Shown piece by piece: positions 1-11,802 of a DNA stretch of 64,000 bases. The translations under genes and the position numbers were made by a program. The notes below the pieces were generated by a model. It saw nothing but the letters and a program-made list of their open reading frames with translations, was not told the origin of the DNA and ran no database searches. Source of the stretch: Erpobdella octoculata (Eukaryota > Annelida > Clitellata > Hirudinida > Erpobdellidae); contig OZ022242.1 of NCBI GenBank assembly GCA_963978895.1, forward strand, positions 5,341,359 through 5,405,358, in the 5' to 3' direction. Every line of letters starts with the position of its first letter. Position 1 is the stretch's first letter.

Positions 1-1
1 G

Positions 2-1639
2 ATACTTTTAGCTTATGATTTTGAGATCGAATATCGACGAACAGCAAGTTTTGGTCAAGCTGATGCCTTATCAAGACTCATTGATTCCAAAAAAACAACA
101 GGAAATGAGGATTTGATAATAGCAGGTGTAAACGAAGACATCACAATGATACAAGAGGATACGATGAGACAATTACCTGTTAGTAAGAAAGATATTCAAA
201 TTATGACAGAAGAAGACTCTGAACTCAGAGAGTTAAGTGAGATCATTAAAAAAGGATTTTGGCCAAAAGTTAAACCTGGATCAAACTGGAATGCATTCCA
301 AAGTAAAGCAACTGATTTGACTTTACATGATGGCGTTCTATTTATGGGTGTAAGAGCAGTAATTCCAAAAAAACTGCAACAGCGTATATTGAGGATGCTA
401 CATCAGGGTCATCCAGGAATTACGAGAATGAAAATGCTGGCCAGACAGTCGGTGTATTGGCATGGAATCGATAGAGATATTGAAAGTATGGTGAAAACCT
501 GTGATGCATGTCAAAAAGCAGCTAAAATGCCTATAAAAAACACGTTGTCACCATGGCCTGAACCATCACAGGCCTGGGAGAGAATTCACATTGATTTTGC
601 GGGACCAATGGAGAATTCAATGTTTCTGGTTGTTGTGGACGCATATTCAAAATGGCCAGAAATAATACAAATGAGTGCGGCTACCTCAACAACGACAATT
701 CGCGAGCTGAACAGAATGTTTGCTCGGTATGGATTTTCCAAGACATTGGTATCAGATAACGGAACACAATTTACTTCTATGGAATTTGAAAGATTTTGTC
801 AGTCAAAATTTATCAGTCATATCCGAATACCTCCTTTTCATCCACAAAGTAATGGTCAAGCAGAAAGATTTGTTGATACTTTCAAAAGAACCATACAAAA
901 GCTAAAAGGTGAAGGAATTACCGAGGAATTGGTGCAAAAGTTTTTGTTGTGTTATAGATCTACACCATGCCCATCTAGTCCACATCAAAAATCTCCCGCA
1001 GAAAATTTTTTGGGGAGACAAATTAGAACACCACTATCAGACTTACAACTAAGTACTAAAAAAGACGAAAAGCATTCAGAAAAAAAGTCTTGCATGAAGA
1101 GACAGTTTGACGAAAGGAATGGGACAAGACCGAGAGTTTTTAAAGAACAAGATGCGGTGTACGCTAGAGATTATAAAAATCCAAACCATCCCAGATGGAT
1201 ACCAGGGAAGATTTTAAAAAGAATTGGAAAAACGGTTTACGAAGTCGAGATTGACAGAAGGATTACAAAAAGGCATACAAATCAATTAAGACCAAGGAAT
1301 TTAGATTGGGCACTTAAATAAATGTTTGAGACATTCGACATGCCAGTGCCCCTTCAAGATAAAAGTGATGGAGAGAAAGCCCCGGTAAGAATTGTGTTCC
1401 CAGAAGAGGAAGAGATGTTGGAACCAGACATAAACGCAACCCCTCGGGTTACGGAGAATGAGGATGGAGAGAATAGACAAGGAGACCATGTTCCGAGCCA
1501 TATAGATAATGAAGCCAATCCGGAGGAATTGTCACACATTCCAACAGGAATAGAACCGGAGGCAAGACCTAAACGTTATTGCAACCCTCCAAAACGGATA
1601 GTACTGGACCCCAGTAGGAAATCATATGATTTTCTATAA
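2..1639 (+). pseudogene. Ty3/gypsy retrotransposon pol fragment: RNase H tail and integrase, with in-frame stop
   Basis: The reading frame is already open at the left edge, so the element starts outside the window. The first residues (YDFEIEY, then ADALSRL) are the usual end of a gypsy RNase H domain. Counting from the codon at 113, an integrase follows: zinc-binding H97/H100 and C130/C133, then catalytic D161 (in HIDFAGP), D215 (in SDNGTQF) and E251 (in GQAERF), with the classical 35-residue gap between the last two. This enzyme would insert retrotransposon cDNA into the nuclear genome. A TAA at 1319-1321 breaks the frame, but the same frame stays open for 105 more codons with a Pro/Glu/Arg-rich tail (ending in KSYDFL) typical of gypsy pol C-termini. 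I read the stop as a recent nonsense mutation. The family assignment is firm; activity is unlikely because gag, protease and RT are not attached here. Confidence 0.9.
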
Positions 1640-1650
1640 AGAGGGGGAGG
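1638..1650 (+). other. Polypurine tract of the gypsy element
   Basis: AAAGAGGGGGAGG lies directly between the end of the pol frame and a TGTTAT start. This is the position and composition expected of a plus-strand primer next to a 3' LTR. Confidence 0.75.
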
Positions 1651-1739
1651 TGTTATATATATATGTTTGTATAAATATATATATGTATAGACGTATGTAT
1701 ATATATGTATGTATGTATATATATATGTATATATGTGTG

Positions 1740-3896
1740 TATATTTACTACATTTAGAAACCTCTTCAAATCAACTAAGGTAAAAACCATCAAACAATTC
1801 TACTCCGAAAAGTTTAAATTAAACAACAACAACATGAAAGGAACATGGAAGTTAATTGGGAACATTTTAAATAAAAAGACCAGCATGGAACAATGCAAGA
1901 CTTTCTGTACGGATGACGGTAGTCTATTGACATCTTCCTCTGTTATTGCTGAGTCATTTAATAATTACTTTTCTAATATTGGCTCCAACCTCGCAAGAAA
2001 GATATCCCCACCGGATACAACGTTTGAAAAATATCTTGGCAATCCTGTGACTCACTCTTTTTTTTTGCACCCACTACGCCCGATGAGATTATCAAAATAG
2101 CCTCAGACTTAAAGATCTCTCACAGCTGCGGATCCGATGGAGTCGACCCAAGCATCGCACGAAATTCAATTACGGCGATCGCTAGTCCTCTGTCTGCCAT
2201 AATAAATTGCTCAATAACTTCAGGAGTATTCCCCGCTCAACTAAAAACAGCCAAAGTCATTCCAATTTACAAATCTGGGAAAAAAGAAAACTTTTCTAAT
2301 TACCGGCCAATATCTGTCTTGTGCTATTTCTCAAAGTTTTTTGAAAGAGTGATGCACTCCAGACTTTATAATTATCTTGATAAATTTTCCATTATTACAC
2401 CAAATCAGTTTGGATTTAGAAAAAATCACTCAACTTATATGCCACTGGTCATGTTACATTCAAAGATTGCCGAGGCCATGGACCGTGGGAAATATGTAGT
2501 TGGCATCTTCCTGGACCTAGCTAAAGCCTTCGATACGGTTGATCACGGCATTCTGGTGGAAAAATTGAGGTACTATGGAATCCGGGGAACTCCACTATCA
2601 TGGTTCAGTGACTATCTTAGCTGTAGATCACAATGCGTCCAGTACAGCAACTCTATCTCTTCGATGAAGCAGGTAACTTGTGGGGTGCCTCAAGGGTCGG
2701 TGCTGGGACCGCTTCTATTCCTCATCTATATTAACGACCTATGCTCAGTTTCAAATCGCCTTGAATTTGTTTTGTTTGCGGACGATACTAACCTCTTTGC
2801 GACTGGCGATAACTTAGAAAATTTATATTACGATACCAACAGTGAATTACTTTCTGTTTCTAAATGGTTCTCTGCTAGTAGACTTTCCTTAAATGTTAGC
2901 AAAACGAATTACATTTTATTTCACCATATAAACAAAAATACTTTCTGTAATTGTCAGCTGAAGATTGATGATATACCAATTTTGCGGGTTCCTTATTGCA
3001 AGTTCTTGGGCGTGTTGCTTGATGAACACCTTACATTAAAAACTCACATGGAACATGTTACATCTAAGGTTGCAAAAAATTGTGGAGTGCTATCTCGTAT
3101 ACATCAGTTTGATAAGCGATGAGTATGTTATACTATGCACTTATATTTCCGTACTTATCATACTGCAATATTTTCTGGGCCTCAAATTATTCAACTCGTT
3201 TAAAGCCTCTTCATATTTTGCAAAAGCGAATTATTCGAATTATTTTTCACATGCCTCCCACATCGTCTTGTAAAATTCAAATGGCTAACAACAACATTCT
3301 TAATATTTATCAGATTAATTTCTTCCAAACTGGCATTTTCATGTATAAATATGATAATTTTATATTACCCTCATCATTCGATAACATGTTTGTAAAATTA
3401 TCTGATGTTCATTCCTATGATTTGCGCCCCGGTCGCTGTTTTCGAACGGATTTTGCTCGGACAACTCTTAAAACATTCTCTATTAAATGCTCTGGCCCTC
3501 GTATTTATTCAATCATTCCAATATCTGTCTCCTCCTTGAAACGTATTTCGCTATTTAAGCAAGCTCTGAAATCTTACTTATTATCGTCTCACTCATAATT
3601 ACTCAATACCTATTACCTTAGCATACCAATTTCAGTCTCTTCCTTGATAAGTTTATTGAACTACTATTTGAAATGTCTTAACTCAACCAGCTCATTTGGT
3701 TCTTTTTGTAAAGGTTGTCCATTAAGCGGGAAGGAATTCCCTTCGGACGAACCTTTTGGGTACCTTATTTCTTTCTCAACCAATCGATTTTTTTTCTTTT
3801 TTTGAAATTTTGGTTCTATATTTTTCTTGTCGTTTTGGTTATTTTCTTTTGTTTACGTTTAATACTTATGTTGGTGCTCAATAAATGAAAAAAAAA
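1740..3896 (+). mobile_element. 5'-truncated CR1/Jockey-type non-LTR retrotransposon
   Basis: It begins inside the linker between endonuclease and reverse transcriptase (no endonuclease is present), runs through the RT and C-terminal region to a stop at 3596-3598, then about 300 bp of 3' UTR ending in AATAAATG and an A-run at 3888-3896. Severe 5' truncation is normal for target-primed insertion. It lies within the gypsy LTR and is therefore younger than it. Exact ends and target duplication are hidden by flanking TATG repeats. Confidence 0.8.
1745..3598 (+). pseudogene. Non-LTR reverse transcriptase, two frameshifts
   Basis: Three consecutive frames together cover the RT: about 1745-2060, 2060-3117 and 3119-3598. 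Motifs seen are NYRPIS (fingers), FLDLAKAFDTVDH (motif A aspartates), CGVPQGSVLGPLLF (motif B) and FADDTNLF (motif C, catalytic DD). The C-terminal part has an LSYCNIFWAS box and ends in LLSSHS. The first frameshift coincides with a run of T at about 2058-2065, a slippage-prone site. The second lies at about 3117. In life this enzyme reverse-transcribes its own RNA at a nicked chromosomal site. The catalytic residues survive but the frame does not. The clade (CR1, L2 or Jockey) is not resolved by eye. Confidence 0.88.
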
Positions 3897-4023
3897 ATAT
3901 GTATGTGTATATATATATGTATGTATATATGTGTGTATATGTATGTGTATATATATATGTATGTATATATGTGTATATATATATGTGTATATATATATGT
4001 GTGTATGTATGTATGTATGTATG

Positions 4024-4301
<278 letters not shown>

Positions 4302-4446
4302 TTTTTATTCTATTTCCTTCTTAATCATATCATGAACAAACAAATTTATATTAAGAATATTATAACCAGAAAGATCTAGTAAGTGTTAGCAACCACTTAG
4401 GTAGATTATATTATTACCATTTAATTAGAATAATAAAGATATAACA

Positions 4447-4460
4447 TTGGCGACCAGGAT
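4447..4460 (+). other. Primer-binding-site-like sequence after the LTR
   Basis: TTGGCGACCAGGAT directly follows the ATAACA terminus. Gypsy-group elements commonly carry TGGCGAC here, for tRNA priming of minus-strand synthesis. A second identical copy lies at 5309-5322 in the tandem duplication. The priming tRNA cannot be identified by eye. Confidence 0.5.
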
Positions 4461-4652
4461 GTCAAAGGAAAGCGACCGGGAACGCGGAAAGCGACTGGAA
4501 TCGGGAGAGCAAGCTTGGAAGGAAACGCGAGCAAGAGAGAAAATCGATAACAAAACTTCTGAGCGGGAAAGCAACCGGGAGCTGGAAAACGACCGAGAGC
4601 GGAAAAGCGACCGGGAACGCGACGAAAACGGGAAAGTGGAGAAGGAAACGGG
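4461..4652 (+). repeat. Arg/Glu-coding Helitron-type minisatellite remnant
   Basis: Degenerate units of the GGGAACGGGAAAGCGACC type (encoding RERESD-like peptide). The order of variants is the same as inside the Helitron at 56634-57708 (GACTGGAATCGGGAGAGC, then GATAACAAAACTTCTGAG). A second copy runs 5323-5514. It stays open in several frames, but this reflects the repeat, not a protein gene. Confidence 0.7.
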
Positions 4653-4660
4653 GCGAGAGA

Positions 4661-4773
4661 TAGACCCCTCAGCCGCCGGTTTAGCCGGCCGAGCCGAGCC
4701 GCAAAGTTGCGAAACGGCCGCCGGCCGCGAAAATCGGGGCTAAGCTGCAAGCCGGCCACAAAAAAATTAAGCC
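4661..4773 (+). mobile_element. Left-end fragment of hAT-like element, made by the tandem duplication
   Basis: Starts TAGACCCCTCAGCCGCC after GCGAGAGA and is cut off at the duplication join. It matches the left end of the complete element at 5523. Confidence 0.8.
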
Positions 4774-4961
4774 TCGTTTTGGTTATTTTCTTTTGTTTAC
4801 GTTTAATACTTATGTTGGTGCTCAATAAATGAAAAAAAAAAAAAATGTATGTGTATATATATATGTATGTATATATGTGTGTATATGTATGTGTATATAT
4901 ATATGTATGTATATATGTGTATATATATATGTGTATATATATATGTGTGTATGTATGTATG

Positions 4962-5033
<72 letters not shown>

Positions 5034-5054
5034 CATACATACATACATACACAC

Positions 5055-5163
<109 letters not shown>

Positions 5164-5522
5164 TTTTTATTCTATTTCCTTCTTAATCATATCATGAACA
5201 AACAAATTTATATTAAGAATATTATAACCAGAAAGATCTAGTAAGTGTTAGCAACCACTTAGGTAGATTATATTATTACCATTTAATTAGAATAATAAAG
5301 ATATAACATTGGCGACCAGGATGTCAAAGGAAAGCGACCGGGAACGCGGAAAGCGACTGGAATCGGGAGAGCAAGCTTGGAAGGAAACGGGAGCAAGAGA
5401 GAAAATCGATAACAAAACTTCTGAGCGGGAAAGCAACCGGGAGCTGGAAAACGACCGAGAGCGGAAAAGCGACCGGGAACGCGACGAAAACGGGAAAGTG
5501 GAGAAGGAAACGGGGCGAGAGA

Positions 5523-6769
5523 TAGACCCCTCAGCCGCCGGTTTAGCCGGCCGAGCCGAGCCGCAAAGTTGCGAAGCCGCCGCCGGCCGCGAAAATCGGG
5601 GCTAAGCTGCAAGCCGGTCACAAAAAAATTAAGCCTCGCCGGCCGCGAAAATGGCGGCTAGCCGTGATTTAAAAAAATTTAGGTTATAATTTTTTAAGTT
5701 GATTATTTCTTCATAGCCGCAATCAAAATCATAAACTTTACAGCCATACATTAATGTCTATGGTTTTTGCGCATTACAACTTCTGGCTGAACTCAATGAC
5801 AATGCAATTTTAACAAAAAGATCAGATGCAGAAATATTACAACTTGAGCTCGATGGATATCTAGCAAGCACTATTAGTGATGAAGTTTTAATAGCAAAGT
5901 ATTCAGAAAATCCACTCTCCTATTGAGCAGATATTGTTATGAGTAGTTATGACACTGTAGCAGCTTGCTTCTTTGTTTCTTGTAAACCTTAGGCTGGCTA
6001 TAGACCCTGCTCTCCCCCAGGAGGAGGGGTTATGTAGACTTTGTAGAGGAGGTCCAATAGTACACGAATCCACTTGTTTGCCTCAAATTTGGCGGTGGGT
6101 GTGGCATTGGCGGCCATTTTTTAAAATGGCCGATATCGAACTTTACAAGTTCTTATAGTAGGTAAAATACTAGGCATAACTCAGTTCAAATGTTAACTAT
6201 GAACTTGAATTAAATGCTAAATAATTTTAAGTCACTGTTACTTAAAAAAATTTAAAAAAAAATTATTTTTTTATATTAAAACCTTTGAAAAATATAAAAA
6301 ATAAGTCGAAAAATCACAGAAAGTTATTCATGGACATGAGTATATATGATTTATGTACATGAGTAAAATGATTTATGGACATGAGTATATATGATTTATG
6401 GACATGAGTATATCTGATTTAGAATTGATATTTGCCAGTTGGCATTAGTTGGACCAATTTTTGAAAAAAATATTGTGATTTATAATTTTATGGAGTTGAA
6501 ATCACTACTAATGATGGGTGATATTGAAACAATTTAGGAAAAATAGTGATTTAAAGTTTTTTCAGGGCATCTCAAATTTTCACCATTTTGCGTTTTGAAA
6601 CTTCTGATTGACAAGTGGCAAATTTACATATAAGCCGAGAATTAAGCCGCCGCCGGCCACAAAAACAGTTAGCCGCCGCCGGCCGCAAAAATCTCGGCTC
6701 GCCGTAAATTAGGCCGCAAAACGTGCTAAGCCGGCCGTGAAACGGTTACTTAGGCGGCTGAGGGGTCTA
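5523..6769. mobile_element. hAT-like transposon, 17-bp TIRs, 8-bp target duplication
   Basis: The termini are perfect inverted repeats, TAGACCCCTCAGCCGCC at 5523 and its complement ending at 6769. GCGAGAGA is present on both sides (5515-5522 and 6770-6777), the 8-bp duplication of hAT-class elements. The ends are GC-rich and the middle AT-rich. At about 5780-5960 the plus strand gives a broken frame with LELDGYL and KYSENPLSY, resembling the C-terminal region of hAT transposases but with a stop where a tryptophan would be expected. The element is non-autonomous. It interrupts a Helitron, whose 3' end resumes at 6770. Confidence 0.85.
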
Positions 6770-6833
6770 GCGAGAGAGACAAACATTAGAAAAACCTCTA
6801 AAAACCCCGGGCAACGCCGGGTAACCCCGCTAG
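6770..6833 (+). mobile_element. Helitron 3' terminus
   Basis: CCCCGGGCAACGCCGGG can fold as a CCCGG/CCGGG stem. It is followed about 10 bases later by terminal CTAG at 6830-6833 and then T, which is the canonical Helitron end. The rest of the element lies left of the hAT insertion (minisatellite at 5323-5514), but its 5' end is not found there. Confidence 0.8.
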
Positions 6834-7906
6834 TATATATATATAAATTACTTTCATCAACTATCATTTTAGTTGTCGTCACTTGCCAAATAAAACTTTA
6901 CATTAAGCATAAATTGATGGGACAGCAAGCGGAACGTGAAAACAAGCGGAAATGGAATAGTAAACGGGAACGGGAACAGTAGAGTAAACTGGGAAGGAAA
7001 ATGTATTCTTATAGCAAATTTAACGTAGAATTCAAATATCTAATTACATTTTACATTTTCCTTGTGACAAATAAAAATAAATGTCATTTACAGTAATGCT
7101 TCCGCTTTCAATCGATCAAAGCCCACACCAAGATATATTAATTAAAAATTTAATTTACATTTCCGCTCAAACTGCTAATGGAATTCTTATAGACAAATTT
7201 AAGTTGCGTCATTACTTTATGCTAAATTTGATAATCGCACCGGCCTCAATGGTTGTTACGAAAAAGTTTATTAGAGGAGAATTATAGAAGCAAGATTAAG
7301 AATGATTACATAAAATTAAGAATGATTACATAAAATTACTCTGCAATGTTTTCTGAGCCAAGAAAGTCTATTTAAACAAGTTCAGACAGTTCATTTTATT
7401 TGAAAGTCTATCTTGACTACAAATTTTTGTTACTGCTGCATTTTGCAAGTTATTTTGGAGATTCATCTTGACGTTGAAGTTGGCGACATGGAATCTTTTC
7501 TAGCATCGAAAACCTGAACAAGGTTAATTTTATTGAGAACTCTCTTTATAATTATAACATTGTTTTTATTTAAAGGAAATCTAGATTATATTAGCCCAGC
7601 GTCACTGATTAAATGAGCTTAATCTATTTCGCTGTAGAAAAACTTTCTCTCTGATAATCAGTTTTTTGACAAAATTTAGAAATATATATAAAAATTATTA
7701 AATTTAAACTGAATTTTACAAACAGTAATTTAGTCGTTATATGGTTTTAAATTTAACATTTTACCTTTAAGGTGGAGCTTAAGGGCTAGTGGGTGGAGCT
7801 TGCATAACCGGATTTTTTAATTTAGTCAATAGATGGATTCTCTAAACAAGTCACATGTAAGCGTAGGCAAGAAGAGCCAGCCTTTCAATGCTTCTTTGTC
7901 TTGCGT
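6834..7906. other. AT-rich spacer before the triplicated units
   Basis: No convincing gene. It holds a 21-22-bp direct repeat (AAGAATGATTACATAAAATT) at about 7296-7340, a TTGGCGACATGG stretch at about 7480 resembling a retroelement primer site, and two GTGGAGCTT direct repeats at about 7772-7800. A 68-codon frame at 7081-7287 has no recognisable features. Confidence 0.5.
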
Positions 7907-8606
7907 TTGTTCATCTTAACCGCTAATATTATTGAAATTTCTTGCTGTAAAAATTTGCCAGTTTTACACTGAACATTAGGAATGTCTGTATATCAAATTA
8001 TTGTAAAATGTTATCGGATGACGATCGCAGCTGTTACTTCAATAAACTTATAGTTGAACACGATGTTAAGAAGCTGACTGATCCTTTCTTGCTAGGTGTG
8101 TATAATTAATAAACATCAGTTTGTAGTATTAAAAAATATATTTAATTTAACATGAGCTGCTGCATGGGACTAGGAACTTAATCATTTATCCGTTTAATTG
8201 AAAATTGAATTAATTTATTGTTTTGTAATATTTGCTTCTGCCATAAAAACTGTCTTACTGTAACTGTTTATTGACATAAATAATTGCAAAAATTACCTTT
8301 TTAAGACAATCTTCTAGCATAATTTAGTTATAATTTTTTCAAGAACAACATACGACATATACCAAACATCGGCTGGCCTGATATAATAAACTTTTTAATA
8401 AACAAAACAAGTATCTTCTCTAATGAAAAACTAAAAACCTACAAATCATTAGAAGCTTATAATTACTATGTACTTGACGGCATAGTTTTCAAATTTATCG
8501 ATTAATTTACTGAAACTCAAATTTATACTACGTTGAACGAATTTGGACCGCAGTAGCTTCGATTAAATAATGCGAATGTACTATCGTAACGATTGTTTTG
8601 CCTACA

Positions 8607-8734
8607 GTGGTTTCCCGCCACAGAGATGTGAAATCTATCTATAAAACCTCTCTGGCGGAAATACCTAAACCAAAAATAAGACTGCTGTCCATACGTGTTT
8701 AAGAAAACCTAGTTTAAACACGTAACCCAGGAAA
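8607..8734. promoter_or_regulatory. Pair of adjacent inverted repeats upstream of the LRR-like gene
   Basis: CCGCCACAGAGA is mirrored by TCTCTGGCGG about 30 bp later. Next to it ACGTGTTTAA is mirrored by TTAAACACGT, a perfect 10-bp stem. Both are kept in units 2 (about 26885-27000) and 3 (about 41116-41232). They could be cruciform or regulatory sites, or the ends of a small foldback element. No function is shown. Confidence 0.4.
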
Positions 8735-9195
8735 CAGAGAGCGAGAACGAGAGAAAATTAGCTTCGTTCGTATTAGCTATAATCATAGATATAATTATAA
8801 ATTTAATCATAATAGAAAACAATATCTATTGGTTCAAAATAATATTAAGGTCTTTATACTGTTTTAAAAACATCAGATAATCAAACTTTTTTAATTGTGG
8901 CAATTTTTATTTGCAATGAGAAATATTTTATTTGGCTAATGAGAAATATGGCTGTCCTAAGTCACTGCTCGGGGAATACTGTCTATACAGAAAAAAACGA
9001 ATAATTTAGCAAACCGAACGAGGTTCTACGTCCTTTGGCGTCAGAGTATGCTGCAACCGACTGACCAACCTGCTCCAGATTATGACATGTTGCAACCGAC
9101 CGAGTTGATGGAACCTGTAACTTTTTTAAGACGCTTAAAACGTAGTTTATTAAATTACTAAAGAACTCAATTCAGCCATAATTTAGCTCGTGCCC

Positions 9196-9260
9196 GGTCA
9201 ATGTCAACATGGCCGCCCTCCAAGCCTGGAGAAAGGAGGAGGGAAAAGTTAAAAAGAACA
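9196..9260 (+). promoter_or_regulatory. Possible promoter segment with YY1-like motif
   Basis: GTCAACATGGCCGCCCTCC followed by a purine-rich GGAGAAAGGAGGAGGG stretch resembles a YY1-type promoter-proximal motif. It lies about 600 bp upstream of the 582-codon gene in units 1 and 2, and about 2.3 kb upstream in unit 3 because of a Helitron insertion. Repeated at about 27464-27528 and 41709-41767. Promoter role is inferred. Confidence 0.3.
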
Positions 9261-9349
9261 AATTATGATCCACGACAGGATGTACTTAGGTGCTTCCTAC
9301 ATACAGCCATTTCAGTCTTAAAACACCTGGTGTAAAGGACTATAAACTA

Positions 9350-9543
<194 letters not shown>

Positions 9544-9678
9544 CGTTACAGAATCATTAAACAGTGACGTGGTCTACTATTATATTAAAAAATAAATAAC
9601 CAAGATTCAGTAAACAACGTATTCGATTGAATTTTAGTTGTAAATATGTATTAATATAAAATTATTACAAAATAAAAA

Positions 9679-9740
<62 letters not shown>

Positions 9741-9810
9741 GTATATACGAAACTTTTTCCTACTCAAGCATTATACTAAATAAACTTGAGCAATACAAAT
9801 AAAACTGAAA

Positions 9811-11559
9811 ATGAGTGCTAAAGATTTTCGACCAATGTCATTAAAACTTTCGTGTGTAGATTTTGTCATATTTCATTATAGTGATGTTTTACTTAAACAG
9901 TCTGCTTCAGAAAAAGATGCTCCAAATTATCAAGTAAAAGAAGTTGTCAATTTATCGTCATTGGTTTATCAATCAATTCTTTCAAGAAGCCAGAAACTGG
10001 GATTGCAGATTCCTGACGCATATTTGTTACCTTGTTTGCTTGAACCAAAGATATGCAGTTCCAATAAGTTAATACTAAAAAATTTTGATGTCAAAAAACA
10101 TTTGAAACCATTTGAAGAAATAATTGCGAAAAAGTACTTTCGCGTAATTTCCATTACCTATACAGACACTTTTGATTTGGTAAATTTGTTCATGCCTCCT
10201 CCTGAGATATGGCTGACCTTGTATAAAACCATATGGAGTTTTCAATATTTATCAACTATTCTTGAATCTATAGAATTGGATGTTTATTGCAGTCAACTAG
10301 AAAATTTTCACAAAGTGAATTCTTCTGTTTGGTCATGTCCAAATTTAAAACGCATATTTTTTCGATGTAGAAGGAGTAGGTTTGACGTCATGCAACATAG
10401 TAACATAAACACTTTCAGTCTACTGAAAATTGATTTCCCAGATGATAATTTATTAGCACTTGAAGTATTTAAATGCAGTATTACAATAGAATTTCTGGAT
10501 AGATTAAAAACTTTTAAAAATCTCGTAAAACTATCGATAGGATGTTTATGTACATATTCAATACCTAATCATGTGATTTGCAGTGCAATAAATGGTCTAT
10601 CAAAGTTGGAATGGCTTAAATTACATATTACTAATATATGGAGTGAATATTATCTAGATTTATTAATGTCGCCATTGTGCAAGCTAATTGATACTTTGCC
10701 CGTTTTATCACATTTGGACTTGGGCTATTTAAAAATAATTTATAAAAAATCTCTTCCATACACTTATCCGAGACAACTTGAGCATGCTGGAATTATTTCT
10801 AAAATAAAAGACGAATATTCAAAGTTGTTTTTAGATGTTGTTAAGCCAATTGATAATTATTTTTTTCGTGATTTAAGTAAAAGCGACTTGAGCAATAGTG
10901 TTGAAAACATTATAACATCAATGAGATACGGTCCATATGAATTGATATTTGATTGTTCGATTTTCGAACATTTTTGCGACTTCCTCAATGATGATCAAAA
11001 TCACTCAATCATAAAAAATAATTTATCTGTTATAATGGAGATCTTGCACAAAGATTTATATATTAATTCTGGTGATTATGCTCTTGGCTTCAGAAATATT
11101 TTTATTTTTTGCAAATTAGTGAAAATTGGATTACCAAAAAGCTATTTCCAAAAATTTTTCAATGTCGTAATGTATCAAGTTGTTCATGCAAATTTTAATG
11201 TTCAGAGAATTGTACAGATTTTTCGCTTGGATCTGCCAGATGAAATGTGGAAAGAACTGTTGAAAGACAACGTATGGATTTCTACTTTTCTCAAACAGGA
11301 AAAATCCTTTCAAGCTCTTCATTTCACAAAAAAATTTGATATTATGAAATCTCCACATTGTTTGGAAATGCTAAAAAAATATTATCAATTTCATGGTAAA
11401 ATAATTCCACAGGCAATAGAATTATTTAAATTTGTTTCAACGTTTTGTTCTAATTTCAGGAACGATTTTATTTGTGAATTAGAAAAAATGAATGGAGGGC
11501 AAAAGTTATTGAATGAAATAAAAAATTTAGAAAAACAAAAGTTATTTTTAAATAAGTAG
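9811..11559 (+). CDS. Leucine-rich-repeat-like protein of unknown function, unit 1 copy (582 aa)
   Basis: A single uninterrupted exon. The start is the first ATG after the (TA)n tract in a good context (CTGAAAATGAG), and two AATAAA signals follow the stop within 45 bp. No signal peptide or membrane span is evident. Residues about 175-310 carry irregular leucine-rich repeats: CPNLKRIFF (177), FKNLVKLSIG (236), LSKLEWLKL (264), LPVLSHLDLG (296). The N-terminal 130 residues and the helical C-terminal half match nothing I can name. The layout (N-terminal helix, LRRs, helical C-terminus) is reminiscent of Zyg-11/ZER1 or F-box-LRR substrate receptors, but no defining motif is visible. Copies 2 and 3 are about 98-99% identical; differences typical of this copy are C382, E386, F388, L405 and I411. 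Expression is unproven. Confidence 0.75.
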   Translation: MSAKDFRPMSLKLSCVDFVIFHYSDVLLKQSASEKDAPNYQVKEVVNLSSLVYQSILSRSQKLGLQIPDAYLLPCLLEPKICSSNKLILKNFDVKKHLKPFEEIIAKKYFRVISITYTDTFDLVNLFMPPPEIWLTLYKTIWSFQYLSTILESIELDVYCSQLENFHKVNSSVWSCPNLKRIFFRCRRSRFDVMQHSNINTFSLLKIDFPDDNLLALEVFKCSITIEFLDRLKTFKNLVKLSIGCLCTYSIPNHVICSAINGLSKLEWLKLHITNIWSEYYLDLLMSPLCKLIDTLPVLSHLDLGYLKIIYKKSLPYTYPRQLEHAGIISKIKDEYSKLFLDVVKPIDNYFFRDLSKSDLSNSVENIITSMRYGPYELIFDCSIFEHFCDFLNDDQNHSIIKNNLSVIMEILHKDLYINSGDYALGFRNIFIFCKLVKIGLPKSYFQKFFNVVMYQVVHANFNVQRIVQIFRLDLPDEMWKELLKDNVWISTFLKQEKSFQALHFTKKFDIMKSPHCLEMLKKYYQFHGKIIPQAIELFKFVSTFCSNFRNDFICELEKMNGGQKLLNEIKNLEKQKLFLNK

Positions 11560-11572
11560 TTTTATTGAATTA

Positions 11573-11601
11573 AATAAATGTTCCATTGATGTTCCAATAA
11601 A
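11573..11601 (+). terminator. Polyadenylation signals of the LRR-like gene
   Basis: AATAAA at 11573-11578 and 11596-11601, followed by a T-rich stretch. The same pair follows the other copies at about 29841-29869 and 45753-45781. Confidence 0.6.
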
Positions 11602-11802
11602 AGTTTTTTTTTAACTTTAGAAATGGTGTTCAAGTAAGCCGTGAAAACGAGGTTTTTTTTACAAATCCCTTTAATTTCAGGGTTTGCCGGATTTTCATTT
11701 ATTGCAAATTTTACTTTTCAAACATTATTTCTGAATGTATATAAGTAAACATCTTTATAATTGTGTTTGATTTGTTTACAACAGAAATAATTTATATATA
11801 TA

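Noticed and set aside
7474..7500. A second retrotransposon primer-binding site (TTGGCGACATGG)
   Set aside because: No matching LTR end or downstream gag could be seen; a short match is not enough.
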